From: Deltaproteobacteria bacterium
GTDB taxonomy: Bacteria; Desulfobacterota; Binatia; UTPRO1
NCBI GenBank assembly: GCA_020848745.1
Contig: JADLHM010000102.1
Span: forward strand, 1 to 58,917
Direction: 5' to 3'
Length of the DNA stretch: 58,917 nt
Each line of letters begins with the position of its first letter. The first letter of the stretch is position 1. This document shows positions 47,604 through 56,981 of this stretch, one piece after another. A program made the position numbers and the translations under genes. A model generated the notes under the pieces. It was not told the DNA's origin, did no database searches, and saw only the letters and a program-made list of their open reading frames with translations.

Positions 47604-47676
47604 GCGGCGGACTCCTTAAACGAACGTCCGCCGGCCCGCAACTCGCGCCCGCCCGTCGCGGGCCGCGCGCGCTCCG

Positions 47677-48891
47677 TCACTTCACGATGCGGTTCAGCTC
47701 GAAAATGGGCAGCAGGATCGCGAGCACGATGAACAGCACGACGCCGCCCATGAAGACGATGATGATCGGCTCGAGGATCGTCGTGAGCGCTCCGACCGCG
47801 TTCTCGACCTCCCCGTCGTAGGTGTCGGCGGCCTTCGCGAGCATTCCCTCGAGCTCGCCGCTCCGCTCGCCGACCGCCGCCATGTGGACGACGAGCGGCG
47901 GGAAGAGCCCGCTCTCGCGGAGCGGCGGCGCGATGCTCTGGCCCTCCCGGATGGCGTCGCGCGCGCGCTCGATGGCGCGGGTCAGCACCGTGTTGTCGAC
48001 GATGCTCTTCACGATCTCGAGGGCGGGAAGGAGCGGGATGCCGCTCGCGAGCAGGGTCGCGAGCGTGCGCGCGAAGCGCGCCACGGCGAGCTTCTGGGTG
48101 AGGCGCCCGAAGTACGGGACGGCGAGCATCAGCCGGTCCACACGGTCGCGACCCGCAGGCGTGCGCGCCCAGCGCGACACGCCGAGCACCGCCGCCGCCG
48201 CGAGCGCGAGGAGCAGCCACCACCACTGGGCCACGAAGTCCGACACGCCGAGAAGGAAGCGGGTCGGGAGCGGCAGTTGCTGGTGGGTCTCCTGGAAGAT
48301 GCGCGTCACCTTGGGCACGACGTACGCCAGGAGGAAGAAGAGGATGGTCGCGCTCAACGCCAGCATGATGGCCGGATAGGTGAGGGCGCTCCGCACCTTG
48401 CCGAGCAGGCGCGCCTGGTTCTCCGTGTAGTCCGCGAGCCGCTCCAGTACGACGTGGAGAGCGCCGCTCGCCTCGCCGGCCCGCACCATGTTGACGTACA
48501 GCGACGCGAAGAGCCGGGGGTGCTGCGCGAGCGCGTCGGCGAGCGAGCGGCCTTCCGTCACCTCCTGCCGGACCTGCGCGAGGGTGCGCGCCAGGACGGG
48601 CCGCTCGGCCTGCTCGCCGAGCGCCCCGAGCGCCTCGACGAGGGGCAGACCGGCGGCGACGAGGGTGCTGAACTGGCGCGTGATCGCCGCGAGCTCCGCC
48701 GCCGGCACGCGCTCGGGCCGGCGCGTCACGAAGCGCATCGTCGCGCCCGCGCGCCGCTCCTCGCGCAGGTCGGTCGGGAAGACCCCCGTCCGGCGCAGCT
48801 TCAGGCGGGCGCCGCGCGGACTGTCCGCGTCGACGACGCCGCCGACGGCGCGGCCGCCGGCGTCGAGCCCGCGATAGGCGTAGAGCGGCAT
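47677..48891 (-). CDS. gspF: Type II secretion inner-membrane platform protein F
   Basis: A 404-residue polytopic protein with the duplicated GspF domain. It begins MPLYAYRGLDAGGRAVGGVV. The first cytoplasmic helical domain contains FSTLVAAGLPLVEALGALGE, and the second is around LARTL-type LLASGIPLLPALEIVKSI. Three transmembrane helices are seen, including FFLLAYVVPKVTRIF and the C-terminal FMGGVVLFIVLAILLPIFEL. Length and features are standard. Confidence 0.95.
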   Translation of the reverse strand: MPLYAYRGLDAGGRAVGGVVDADSPRGARLKLRRTGVFPTDLREERRAGATMRFVTRRPERVPAAELAAITRQFSTLVAAGLPLVEALGALGEQAERPVLARTLAQVRQEVTEGRSLADALAQHPRLFASLYVNMVRAGEASGALHVVLERLADYTENQARLLGKVRSALTYPAIMLALSATILFFLLAYVVPKVTRIFQETHQQLPLPTRFLLGVSDFVAQWWWLLLALAAAAVLGVSRWARTPAGRDRVDRLMLAVPYFGRLTQKLAVARFARTLATLLASGIPLLPALEIVKSIVDNTVLTRAIERARDAIREGQSIAPPLRESGLFPPLVVHMAAVGERSGELEGMLAKAADTYDGEVENAVGALTTILEPIIIVFMGGVVLFIVLAILLPIFELNRIVK

Positions 48892-48913
48892 CAGTCGAGC
48901 GCCGGACGCGGCC

Positions 48914-50548
48914 TCACAGCAAGTCGTCTTGCGTGACCCGCAGCACTTCCTCGATCGTGGTCTCGCCGGCGAGGATCTTGGACGCCCCGTCCTCGCGCAG
49001 CGTGACCATGCCGGCCGCGACCGCCGTCCGGCGGATCGCGCTCGCGTCGGCGTTCTTCATGATGAGGCCGCGGATCTCGTCGTCGACCACCAGGAGCTCG
49101 TGGATGCCGGTCCGGCCGCGATACCCGGTCTGCTTGCACGCCTCGCAGCCGGCGCCGCCGGCGTAGAGGGTTCGGCCGCTCGCCTGCTCGGACGTGATGC
49201 CCACCTCGGCGAGGAGCTCGGCGCTCGGCCGCAGCACGCGGCGGCACTGGTCGCACACGCGCCGGAGCAGGCGCTGCGCCATCACCGCCAGCACCGACGA
49301 CGACACCAGGAACGGCTCCGTCCCCATCTCCACGAGGCGCGTCACCGCGCTCGCCGAGTCGTTGGTGTGGAGCGTCGAGAAGACGAGGTGGCCGGTGAGC
49401 GCCGCCTGGATGGCGATCTCGGCGGTCTCGCCGTCCCGGATCTCGCCGACCATGATGACGTCCGGGTCCTGCCGCAGGATCGACCGGAGGCCGTTCGCGA
49501 AGGTGAGATCGATCTTCGGGTTCACCTGCATCTGGCCGACGCCCTGGAGCTGGTACTCGATCGGATCCTCGATGGTGATGATGTTGCGCTCGGTCGAGTT
49601 GATGGTGGAGAGCGCGGCGTAGAGCGTGGTCGTCTTGCCGCTGCCGGTCGGACCCGTGACGAGCACGATGCCGTGGCTCTGCCGGATCAGCCGCTCCACG
49701 AGCGCCAGGTTCCGCCCGGTGAGCCCGAGCTCCTCCAGTCCGAGAAGCGTCGCGGCCCGATCGAGGAGGCGGAGCACCACGCGCTCGCCGTAGGCGGTCG
49801 GGATGACCGAGACCCGGACGTCGATGTCCTTGCCCGCGACCTTGGTCCGGATCCGGCCGTCCTGCGGCAGGCGCTTCTCGGCGATGTCGAGTCCCGCCAT
49901 GACCTTCACACGCGAGATGATGACCGGCTGGAAGCGCTTCGGCGGCGAGATGACGTCGTAGAGGATGCCGTCGATCCGGAAGCGGACCGTGAGCGCGCGC
50001 TCGAACGGCTCGATGTGGATGTCGCTGGCGCGGTCCTTGACGGCCTGGAAGAGGAGCGAGTTCACGAGACGGATGATGGGCGCCTCGTCGCTCGCCTCGA
50101 GCAGATCGCGCGGCTCCTCGAGTTCGGTCGCGATCAGATCGAGGCGCTCCTCCTCGAGATTGCCCATGAGATCGGCGGCCGAACCCGACGCGAGATCGTA
50201 GGCCCGGTTGAGCGCGTCGGTGAGCGCGTCGGCCGGCACCACCACCGGCCGGATCGCCGCCCCGTAGAGGACGCGCAGGTCGTCGAGCGGGCCGAGCGCG
50301 CGCGGGTCGCCGACGGCGACGACGACCCCGTCGGACTCGCGCTTGAGCGGCAGGACGAGGTGCTTGCGCGCGAACTGCATCGGCAACGACGTCAGCAGCT
50401 CGGGATCGACCTCGCCCGCTGCGACCCGGGCCGCGAACGGCAGGTCGAACGCGGCGGCCCGCGCGCGCGCCCCGGCCTCGGGGCCGTCGGACGCCGCGAC
50501 ACCCTCCGGGGTGCGAGCCGCCGACGACGTGCGTGCGGAAGTGGCCAT
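48914..50548 (-). CDS. gspE: Type II secretion ATPase
   Basis: A 544-residue hexameric cytoplasmic ATPase that drives pseudopilus assembly. After a GspE N1-type domain (LPMQFARKHLVLPLKRES) and the N2 region RASDIHIEPFERALTVRFRI, the motor has Walker A GPTGSGKTTT, Asp box TIEDPIEYQL, Walker B LRQDPDVIMVGEIRD and His box TGHLVFSTLHTNDS. The CDQC...CEAC zinc-binding tetracysteine motif follows. ATG at 50548, 5 bp after gspD. Confidence 0.96.
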   Translation of the reverse strand: MATSARTSSAARTPEGVAASDGPEAGARARAAAFDLPFAARVAAGEVDPELLTSLPMQFARKHLVLPLKRESDGVVVAVGDPRALGPLDDLRVLYGAAIRPVVVPADALTDALNRAYDLASGSAADLMGNLEEERLDLIATELEEPRDLLEASDEAPIIRLVNSLLFQAVKDRASDIHIEPFERALTVRFRIDGILYDVISPPKRFQPVIISRVKVMAGLDIAEKRLPQDGRIRTKVAGKDIDVRVSVIPTAYGERVVLRLLDRAATLLGLEELGLTGRNLALVERLIRQSHGIVLVTGPTGSGKTTTLYAALSTINSTERNIITIEDPIEYQLQGVGQMQVNPKIDLTFANGLRSILRQDPDVIMVGEIRDGETAEIAIQAALTGHLVFSTLHTNDSASAVTRLVEMGTEPFLVSSSVLAVMAQRLLRRVCDQCRRVLRPSAELLAEVGITSEQASGRTLYAGGAGCEACKQTGYRGRTGIHELLVVDDEIRGLIMKNADASAIRRTAVAAGMVTLREDGASKILAGETTIEEVLRVTQDDLL

Positions 50549-50553
50549 GCCGA

Positions 50554-53157
50554 TCAGCGCTCCTCGTGGTCGGTCGCCGTCGCCTCCGGGCGGGCGGCGC
50601 CGAGCGAGAGCGTCAACGTACCACCCTGATCCGTGAGGTCATAGGCCGGCGGCACGTCGGTCGTGAGATCGATCACGAGCCGCATCCGGCCGTCGTGGTG
50701 GGCGACCCGCAGGCGCCGCACCAGCGGATCCATCACCTTCATGAACTCGACCTTGGCGCGCTTGCGGCTGTCGCCGTACACGTCGATCACGATCCGCCCC
50801 GGCTCCGAGAGCGTGTAGTGCGTGATCTTCGTCGGCGGCCCGCCGACGTCGATGACGATCGCGGCGCCGTCGGCGCGGCGATCGACCGTGATCGACGACG
50901 TCTCGAGCGGCCCCGGAGCCGCCGTGGCGCCGGTCGTCGCCACCGAAGCGCCGGGGTCTCCCGCCGGCACCTCGCGCTCCTCGGGAAGGTTGAACGACGG
51001 CATGTCGAGCGGATCGGGACGCCGGCGCGGCGCGCCCGCGGAGTCCATCAGGTTCCGGAAACGGTCGCGCTCGGCGACCGAGACGTCGGCCGCGTCCTGC
51101 TCGTTCTTGATGATGTGCGGGGTGAGGAAGATGAGCAGGTTGATCTTGCTCTTGTTCCGCTCCGTGTTCTTGAAGAGGTTGCCGAGGACGGGAATCTCCG
51201 CGAGGTAGGGCACCTTGCTCTCACGCTCGTTGATCGCGTCGGAGATGAGGCCGCCGATCACGATCGTCTGGCCGTCGCGCACGTTGATCGTCGTGCTGGC
51301 GCTCCGCACCGTCGTCGTCGGGCCGACCTCGTTGGCGTCGAGGATGGGGTTCGGCACGATCGCCGACACCTCCTCGAAGAGCGCGAGCCGCACCATCGCG
51401 CCTTCGGAGATCTGCGGCGTGAGCCGGAGCGTGATGCCGACGTCCTCCCGCTCGATCGTGGCGAACGTGTTGTCGAGGTTCGTCTCGCTCGTCGCGCGGC
51501 TCGCCACGAAGGGGACGTTCTGGCCGACGACGATCTCGGCCTCCTCGTTGTCCGTGGTGAGGATGTTCGGAGCCGAGAGGATGTTGACGTCGTTCGCGTT
51601 GTCGAGCGCGCGCAGGAGTGCCGCCTGCGCCGGCACCTTGGTGCCGTCGGGCAGGGTGACGGTCTGCTCGGAGACCGCCGCGAGGATGAGCCCCGGGAGG
51701 CTCCCCGGGTTGCTGAGCACGTTGTTGATGTTGCCGAGGTTGGTGCGCCCGACGCCGATGCCGTTCGGCAGGCCGACGCCGCCCTGGAGCTCGATGCCGA
51801 GCTGGCGGATGCGGTCGAGCGTCACCTCGAGGATGATCGCCTCGACGTAGACCTGGCGGCGACGGATGTCGAGCTTTTCGATCACGCCGCGCAGGATTTC
51901 GAAATCCTCGGGTACGGCGGCGACGATCAACGAATTGGTCGCCGGATCGGCGGTGATGCGGACGTCGCCGGCGAAGTCGATCGCCGATGGCGGTTGTTGC
52001 CCCCCCGGCTGCCCGGCCTGCTGGCGCAGCTGTTGCTGACGGTTCTGCGACGAGCGCCGGAGGCTGCTGCCGTTCGTCCGCCGGTTGCGCGCGCTGCCGG
52101 CCTGCCCGGGCTGGTTCGGCTGGCGGGTGCGGGCGGCGGTCGCGCCGCCGGCGGCGCCGGTCACGTCGAGGAGCACCGGCAGGAGGTCCTCGGAGTTGGC
52201 GTACTTCAGATAGTACACGTGCACCTTGCCGCTGCCGGGCGGAAGCGGCACGTCGAGACGCTCGACCATCGCCCGGATCGCCTGCATCTGCTCGGGCGGG
52301 GCGTTCACGATGAGCGTGTTCGTCCGATCGTCGGGCGTGATCTTGAACGCCCGCAGATGCGCGCCGCCGGCCGGCGCCGGCTTCCCGGGCTGCGCGGGCG
52401 CGCCCGGCGTCGAGCGATCCTCGAGCGCCGCCTGGATCGTCTCGGCGAGCTCGGCCGCCGCGGCGTGGCGCAGGTTCAGGATCGCGGTTTGCCGGCGCGA
52501 GCTCGCCACGTCGAGCTCCGCCACCAGCTTCGAGAGCCGCTCCACGTTGGCGGCGGAGTCGACGATGATGAGTGCGTTCGTCTGCGGGTAGCCGGTGACG
52601 AGCCCGTCGGGCGACACCATCGGCTGGATCACGCCGATCAGGTCGCCGACGTCGACCTGCCTGAGCGGAACGAGGCGCGTCACGTACTCTTCGGCGGGCG
52701 AGGGCGCGCCGCCGTCGACGGTGCGAAGGCTCGTCGCCTTGGCTTCCTTGGTCGGGATGATGCGAACGGCGGCGCCGCTCGGCACCGTCGTGAACCCCTT
52801 CACCTGCAGGACGGCCTGGAAGACCTGGTACGCCTCCTCGGGCGTGATGCGGGTCGGCGACACCACGGTCACCTTGCCCTGGACGCGCTCGTCCATGACG
52901 AAGTTCTTGCCGGTGATCTCGCCGATGAACTTGACGAGGACGGCAATGTCGACGTCCTGGAAGTCCATCGTGATGTAGCGCTCGCCGTCGCTCTCGACGA
53001 CCGCGGGACCCGCCGCCGGAGACGCCTCCACGGCGCCCGGCGTCCGCCCCGCCGCGGGCGCCTCGCCCTCGGCGCGCGCGCCCCCCGCGCCGAGCGCCAC
53101 GACGACCACCGCCGTGATGCATCGGCTCACGAATCTCGGTGCTCCCCGTACTGCCAC
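50554..53157 (-). CDS. gspD: Type II secretion secretin with C-terminal AMIN-like domain
   Basis: About 867 residues forming the outer-membrane secretin channel. A signal peptide ends near GAGGARA. N0 (YITMDFQDVDIAVLVKFIGE), N1, N2 and N3 follow, with a Gln/Arg/Asn-rich insertion in N3. The secretin core includes VGQNVPFVASR, RLTPQISEG, and VRDGQTIVIGGLISD. The last 110 residues or so are unusual: ADGAAIVIDVGGPPTKI, PGRIVIDVYG and GRMRLVIDLTTDVPPAYDL resemble an AMIN domain, normally N-terminal in PilQ secretins. Start at GTG 53157 has GAGAGG 8 nt upstream; GTG 53166 and 53163 are alternatives. Confidence 0.93.
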   Translation of the reverse strand: MAVRGAPRFVSRCITAVVVVALGAGGARAEGEAPAAGRTPGAVEASPAAGPAVVESDGERYITMDFQDVDIAVLVKFIGEITGKNFVMDERVQGKVTVVSPTRITPEEAYQVFQAVLQVKGFTTVPSGAAVRIIPTKEAKATSLRTVDGGAPSPAEEYVTRLVPLRQVDVGDLIGVIQPMVSPDGLVTGYPQTNALIIVDSAANVERLSKLVAELDVASSRRQTAILNLRHAAAAELAETIQAALEDRSTPGAPAQPGKPAPAGGAHLRAFKITPDDRTNTLIVNAPPEQMQAIRAMVERLDVPLPPGSGKVHVYYLKYANSEDLLPVLLDVTGAAGGATAARTRQPNQPGQAGSARNRRTNGSSLRRSSQNRQQQLRQQAGQPGGQQPPSAIDFAGDVRITADPATNSLIVAAVPEDFEILRGVIEKLDIRRRQVYVEAIILEVTLDRIRQLGIELQGGVGLPNGIGVGRTNLGNINNVLSNPGSLPGLILAAVSEQTVTLPDGTKVPAQAALLRALDNANDVNILSAPNILTTDNEEAEIVVGQNVPFVASRATSETNLDNTFATIEREDVGITLRLTPQISEGAMVRLALFEEVSAIVPNPILDANEVGPTTTVRSASTTINVRDGQTIVIGGLISDAINERESKVPYLAEIPVLGNLFKNTERNKSKINLLIFLTPHIIKNEQDAADVSVAERDRFRNLMDSAGAPRRRPDPLDMPSFNLPEEREVPAGDPGASVATTGATAAPGPLETSSITVDRRADGAAIVIDVGGPPTKITHYTLSEPGRIVIDVYGDSRKRAKVEFMKVMDPLVRRLRVAHHDGRMRLVIDLTTDVPPAYDLTDQGGTLTLSLGAARPEATATDHEER

Positions 53158-53187
53158 TGTCACCACCTCTCGCCCCGCCGGGACGGG

Positions 53188-54072
53188 TCAGCGAATTTCG
53201 TAGGAGAAGTTCTTCGCCTGCTTGTTGCGTTGCAGGTCGACCGCGATGTGCCCTTCGTTCTGCAGCTCGGTGAAGAGGGTGATCGCCTTGGTCGGATCGG
53301 TGAGCTCGACGCCGTTCACGCGGTTGATGATGTCGCCGTTCTGCAGCCCGATCTTCTCGAACACCGACCCGGGCTTGATCGCGAAGACCCGGAAGCCCAC
53401 GGTCTTGCCGTTCTCGAAGAAGGGAACCGCGCGCGCCTGGGTGAACACCTCGTTGATGTTGGCGACGGTCGATTCGAGCTCGCGGCGGTCGATCAGGAAC
53501 TTGTTGTCCGCGGTCTTGCGGATCCGCTCGCCGGCCGCGGCGGGGGCCCCGCCGGCGGGGGATGCATCCTTACCGCTCGCGCGCGCCGACGAGATCTCCA
53601 GCACCTCCTCCGCGCCGTCGCGGCCGAGGATCACGCGGTCCCACTCGACGCGAACGAGGGTCGCCACCTCGAGGACGGTGTCGCCGACCCGGTAGAGCGC
53701 CTGGCGGCGTGCGGCCTGATCCTCGATGATCGCGTAGGAGCGCGCCGGATCGTGGGCGAGCGCGGTGCCCCAGAGCTTCAGGTTCAAGTCCGTGCGCTTG
53801 AACGCTTCCGACGCCGCTCCCGGCGCCGCCGGACCGCCGGGGTGCTTCACCGCGTTGAACACGTCGCGCTCGGCGATCACCGCGTAGGCCGACTCCGGCT
53901 CGACGGCCGCCGACGGCGCGAGCGGCGGCGGCGCGGCGGCGGCGCGCGGCGGTGGAGCGGCGAGCCGCGCGGCGATCATCGCGCTCACCACGCGCGCCGC
54001 GAAGAACGCGATCGTCGCCAGCAGGAGCAGATTGAGCGCGATCAGCGCCGGGCGCCACGACGCGGTCAGCAT
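53188..54072 (-). CDS. gspC: Type II secretion system protein C
   Basis: A 294-residue inner-membrane protein connecting the platform with the secretin. One transmembrane helix near the start (LIALNLLLLATIAFFAARVV) is followed by a Pro/Ala linker. The HR domain is AFKRTDLNLKLWGTALAHDP and then RVGDTVLEVATLVRVEWDRV. The C-terminal PDZ domain contains GFRVFAIKPGSVFEKIGLQN and GDIINRVNG. ATG at 54072 after GAGGTCCGAGGC. It heads the T2SS operon. Confidence 0.92.
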   Translation of the reverse strand: MLTASWRPALIALNLLLLATIAFFAARVVSAMIAARLAAPPPRAAAAPPPLAPSAAVEPESAYAVIAERDVFNAVKHPGGPAAPGAASEAFKRTDLNLKLWGTALAHDPARSYAIIEDQAARRQALYRVGDTVLEVATLVRVEWDRVILGRDGAEEVLEISSARASGKDASPAGGAPAAAGERIRKTADNKFLIDRRELESTVANINEVFTQARAVPFFENGKTVGFRVFAIKPGSVFEKIGLQNGDIINRVNGVELTDPTKAITLFTELQNEGHIAVDLQRNKQAKNFSYEIR

Positions 54073-54081
54073 GCCTCGGAC

Positions 54082-54110
54082 CTCATAGGGTAAAGGGGAT
54101 GGCCCTTCAA
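54082..54110 (-). promoter_or_regulatory. Candidate promoter of the T2SS operon
   Basis: On the minus strand TTGAAG (54110-54105) and TATGAG (54087-54082) are separated by 17 bp. Transcription would start near 54075, only a few bases before the gspC ATG at 54072, so the mRNA would be almost leaderless. The GAGG in the -10 box also resembles a ribosome-binding site, so the assignment is ambiguous. Confidence 0.35.
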
Positions 54111-54187
54111 GCGAGGCATCGCCAACTGTATGAGGGCGATCGCGCGCCGCCTCGCTTGTCTTTCCGGGCGATTCCCCGCATACGAGC

Positions 54188-55675
54188 GTGGTGGAAGCGG
54201 AGCACGAGCAAGTCCTCGTCCGACGCAGGAAGCTCGCCGAGCTCGTGCGCCTCGGCTGCGCGCCGTACCCGAACGATTTCGCGCCGCGCGACCAGGCCGG
54301 CGACCTCCTGGCGCGCTGGAACGCGACGCCCGCCGCGACGCTCGAAGCGTCGCCGGTGCCGGTCGCGCTCGCCGGCCGCCTCATGGCGATCCGCGACTTC
54401 GGAAAGGCCGCCTTCGCGCACCTCCAGGACGCCAGCGGGCGCCTGCAGATCCACGCACAGCGCGCGATCGTCGGCGACGAGCAATGGGCGCGCTTCCAGC
54501 AGCTCGACCTCGGCGACATCGTCGGCGTCGAGGGACGCCTCTTCCGCACCAGGACGAACGAGCTGACGGTCGCCGCCGAGCGCGTACGCTACCTCGCGAA
54601 GGCGCTGCAGCCGCTGCCAGAGAAGTGGCACGGCCTCCAGGACGTCGAGCGCCGCTACCGCCAACGCTACCTCGACCTCCTCGCCAACCCGGAGAGCCGT
54701 GAGGTCTTCCGCAAACGCGCGCACCTGCTCCAGGCGCTGCGCCGCTTCTTCGGCGCACGCGGCTTCCTCGAGGTCGAGACGCCGATGATGCAGGCCATCG
54801 CGGGGGGCGCGCTCGCCCGTCCGTTCGTGACCCATCACAACACGCTGGACATCGACCTCTACCTGCGGATCGCGCCCGAGCTGTATCTCAAGCGGCTGGT
54901 CGTGGGCGGCATCGACCGCGTCTTCGAGCTGAACCGCAACTTCCGGAACGAAGGGATGTCGACGGAGCACAACCCGGAGTTCACGATGCTCGAGTTCTAC
55001 CAGGCCTACGCGACGTACACCGACCTCATGGATCTCACCGAGGAGCTCTTCGCCGAGCTCGCGCGCGAGGTCGCCGGTGGGCTCGTCGTCCCCTGGGGCG
55101 AGCACATGATCGACCTGACGCCGCCGTGGACGCGCCTCACGGTGAAGGAGGCCGTCGCCCGGCATACCGGCCTCCCAGCCGCCGACGTCGACGATCCGGC
55201 GAGGCTCCGCGCCTACGCGGCGCAGCACGGGATCCCGCTTCCCGACGGCGCGCCCTACGGCAAGGTCCTGATCGAGATCTTCGAGAAGACCGCCGAGCAC
55301 CGCCTGATCCAGCCGACGTTCGTCACGGCGTATCCGGTCGAGGTTTCGCCGCTCGCGCGCTCCAACGACGCCGACCCGACGCTCGTGGACCGCTTCGAGC
55401 TCATCGTGGCCGGGCGCGAGCTCGCCAACGGCTTCTCGGAGCTGAACGACCCCGCGGAACAGCGGGCCCGCTTCGAGATGCAGCTCACGGCCAAGAGCGG
55501 CGGCGACGACGAGGCGCACGCAATGGACGAGGACTACGTGCGGGCGCTCGAGCACGGCATGCCGCCGACCGCGGGCGAGGGCATCGGCATCGACCGGCTC
55601 GCGATGCTGCTCACCAACTCGGCGTCGATCCGCGACGTGATCCTCTTCCCGCAGATGCGCCCGGAGCGGCGCTGA
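54188..55675 (+). CDS. lysS: Lysine--tRNA ligase (class II)
   Basis: A 495-residue enzyme that charges tRNA-Lys. The OB-fold anticodon-binding domain includes GRLMAIRDFGKAAFAHLQDA. The class II catalytic domain has motif 1 around ETPMMQAIAGGALARPF, motif 2 RNFRNEGMSTEHNPEFTMLE, and motif 3 GEGIGIDRLAMLLTN. VSPLARSNDADPTLVDRFEL and ELANGFSELNDP are LysS-specific. Start set at GTG 54188 (GTG 54191 possible). It lies divergent from gspC, and lolC begins 19 bp downstream. Confidence 0.96.
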   Translation: MVEAEHEQVLVRRRKLAELVRLGCAPYPNDFAPRDQAGDLLARWNATPAATLEASPVPVALAGRLMAIRDFGKAAFAHLQDASGRLQIHAQRAIVGDEQWARFQQLDLGDIVGVEGRLFRTRTNELTVAAERVRYLAKALQPLPEKWHGLQDVERRYRQRYLDLLANPESREVFRKRAHLLQALRRFFGARGFLEVETPMMQAIAGGALARPFVTHHNTLDIDLYLRIAPELYLKRLVVGGIDRVFELNRNFRNEGMSTEHNPEFTMLEFYQAYATYTDLMDLTEELFAELAREVAGGLVVPWGEHMIDLTPPWTRLTVKEAVARHTGLPAADVDDPARLRAYAAQHGIPLPDGAPYGKVLIEIFEKTAEHRLIQPTFVTAYPVEVSPLARSNDADPTLVDRFELIVAGRELANGFSELNDPAEQRARFEMQLTAKSGGDDEAHAMDEDYVRALEHGMPPTAGEGIGIDRLAMLLTNSASIRDVILFPQMRPERR

Positions 55676-55694
55676 GCCGCCCCCAGGGCCCCCC

Positions 55695-56975
55695 GTGCGC
55701 TACGAGCTGATGGTCGGGCTGCGCTACCTGCGCGCCAAACGCTCCGAGGCGTTCATCTCGCTCATCACGGTGATCTCGATCGTCGGCGTCATGATCGGCG
55801 TGATGACGCTCAACATCGTCCTCGCCGTGATGACCGGCTTCGAGGAGGATCTGCGCGACCGCATCCTCGGCTTCAACCCGCACATCGTGCTGGTGTCGTA
55901 CGCCGGAACCATCGCGCACCCCGACGAGATCGTCCGCAAGGTGAAGGAGACCCCCGGCGTCGCCGCGGCCGCGCCCCTCGTCTACAGCCAGGTGATGCTG
56001 AGCAGCGGCCAGAGCGTCTCGGGCGTCGTCGTGCGCGGCGTCCCGCCCGACATGGAGGAGGCGGTCGTCGACCTGAAGGCGCATCTCACCAGCGGCTCGC
56101 TCGCCGGGCTCGGCGCCCCCTTCGAAGTGCCGGTCGAGGGCGAGAAAGACGCCGACAAGGACGGCCGCGTCGACACGACGACCCTCACCGGCGTGATCCT
56201 CGGCGGCGAGCTCGCGAAGCAGCTCGGGCTCGCGGTCGGCGACCCCGTGAGCGTCGTGTCGCCGCTCGGCACGCCGTCGCCGGTCGGGCCGATCCCGAAG
56301 GTGAAGCGCTTCGTCCTCGCGGGCACCTTCGACTCCGGCATGTACGACTACGACTCCGGCCTCCTCTACATGGACATCGCCGACGCCCAGAAGTTCTTCG
56401 GCCTCGGCGACGCGATCACCGGTGTCGAGATCCGGGTGACGGACCTCTACGGCGCCGAGCAGGTGGCGCGCCGGCTGGAGCAGACCCTCGGTACGCCGTT
56501 CCGCGCCCGCGACTGGATGGAGGTGAACCGCAACCTCTTCCTCGCCTTCCGGCTCGAGAAGGTCGTCTACTTCATCGTGCTGACGCTGATCGTCCTGGTC
56601 GCGGCCTTCAACATCGTCGCCACCCTCATCATGGTGGTCATGGAGAAGCGGAAGGACATCGCGATCCTCAAGTCGATGGGCGCCACCGACCGCTCGATCG
56701 CCCGCATCTTCATGTTGAAGGGACTCATCATCGGCGTCGTGGGCACGCTTCTCGGCGTGGTCGGCGGATACGCGGGCTGCTGGCTGCTGCGGCACTACCA
56801 GTTCGTCGAGCTGCCGAAGGATGTCTTCTACGTTTCGACGCTGCCGGTCCGAGTCTACGGCGAGAACTTCGCGACGGTCGCCCTGGTCTCCGTCGTCATC
56901 TGCCTGCTGGCCACGATCTACCCCGCGCGACAGGCGGCGGGACTGGCGCCCGTGGAGGTGATCCGCTACGAGTAG
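55695..56975 (+). CDS. lolC: Lipoprotein-releasing ABC transporter permease LolC/E type
   Basis: A 426-residue inner-membrane permease with four transmembrane helices and a large periplasmic domain between the first and second (about residues 45-275). MVGLRYLRAKRSEAFISLIT starts the MacB-PCD type domain. The FtsX-like C terminus has VVYFIVLTLIVLVAAFNIVA and EKRKDIAILKSMGATDRSIA, the coupling region. It extracts lipoproteins for LolA. One permease with LolD suggests a homodimer or single LolC/E (LolF-like). GTG start 55695. Confidence 0.92.
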   Translation: MRYELMVGLRYLRAKRSEAFISLITVISIVGVMIGVMTLNIVLAVMTGFEEDLRDRILGFNPHIVLVSYAGTIAHPDEIVRKVKETPGVAAAAPLVYSQVMLSSGQSVSGVVVRGVPPDMEEAVVDLKAHLTSGSLAGLGAPFEVPVEGEKDADKDGRVDTTTLTGVILGGELAKQLGLAVGDPVSVVSPLGTPSPVGPIPKVKRFVLAGTFDSGMYDYDSGLLYMDIADAQKFFGLGDAITGVEIRVTDLYGAEQVARRLEQTLGTPFRARDWMEVNRNLFLAFRLEKVVYFIVLTLIVLVAAFNIVATLIMVVMEKRKDIAILKSMGATDRSIARIFMLKGLIIGVVGTLLGVVGGYAGCWLLRHYQFVELPKDVFYVSTLPVRVYGENFATVALVSVVICLLATIYPARQAAGLAPVEVIRYE

Positions 56976-56981
56976 GCGCCA

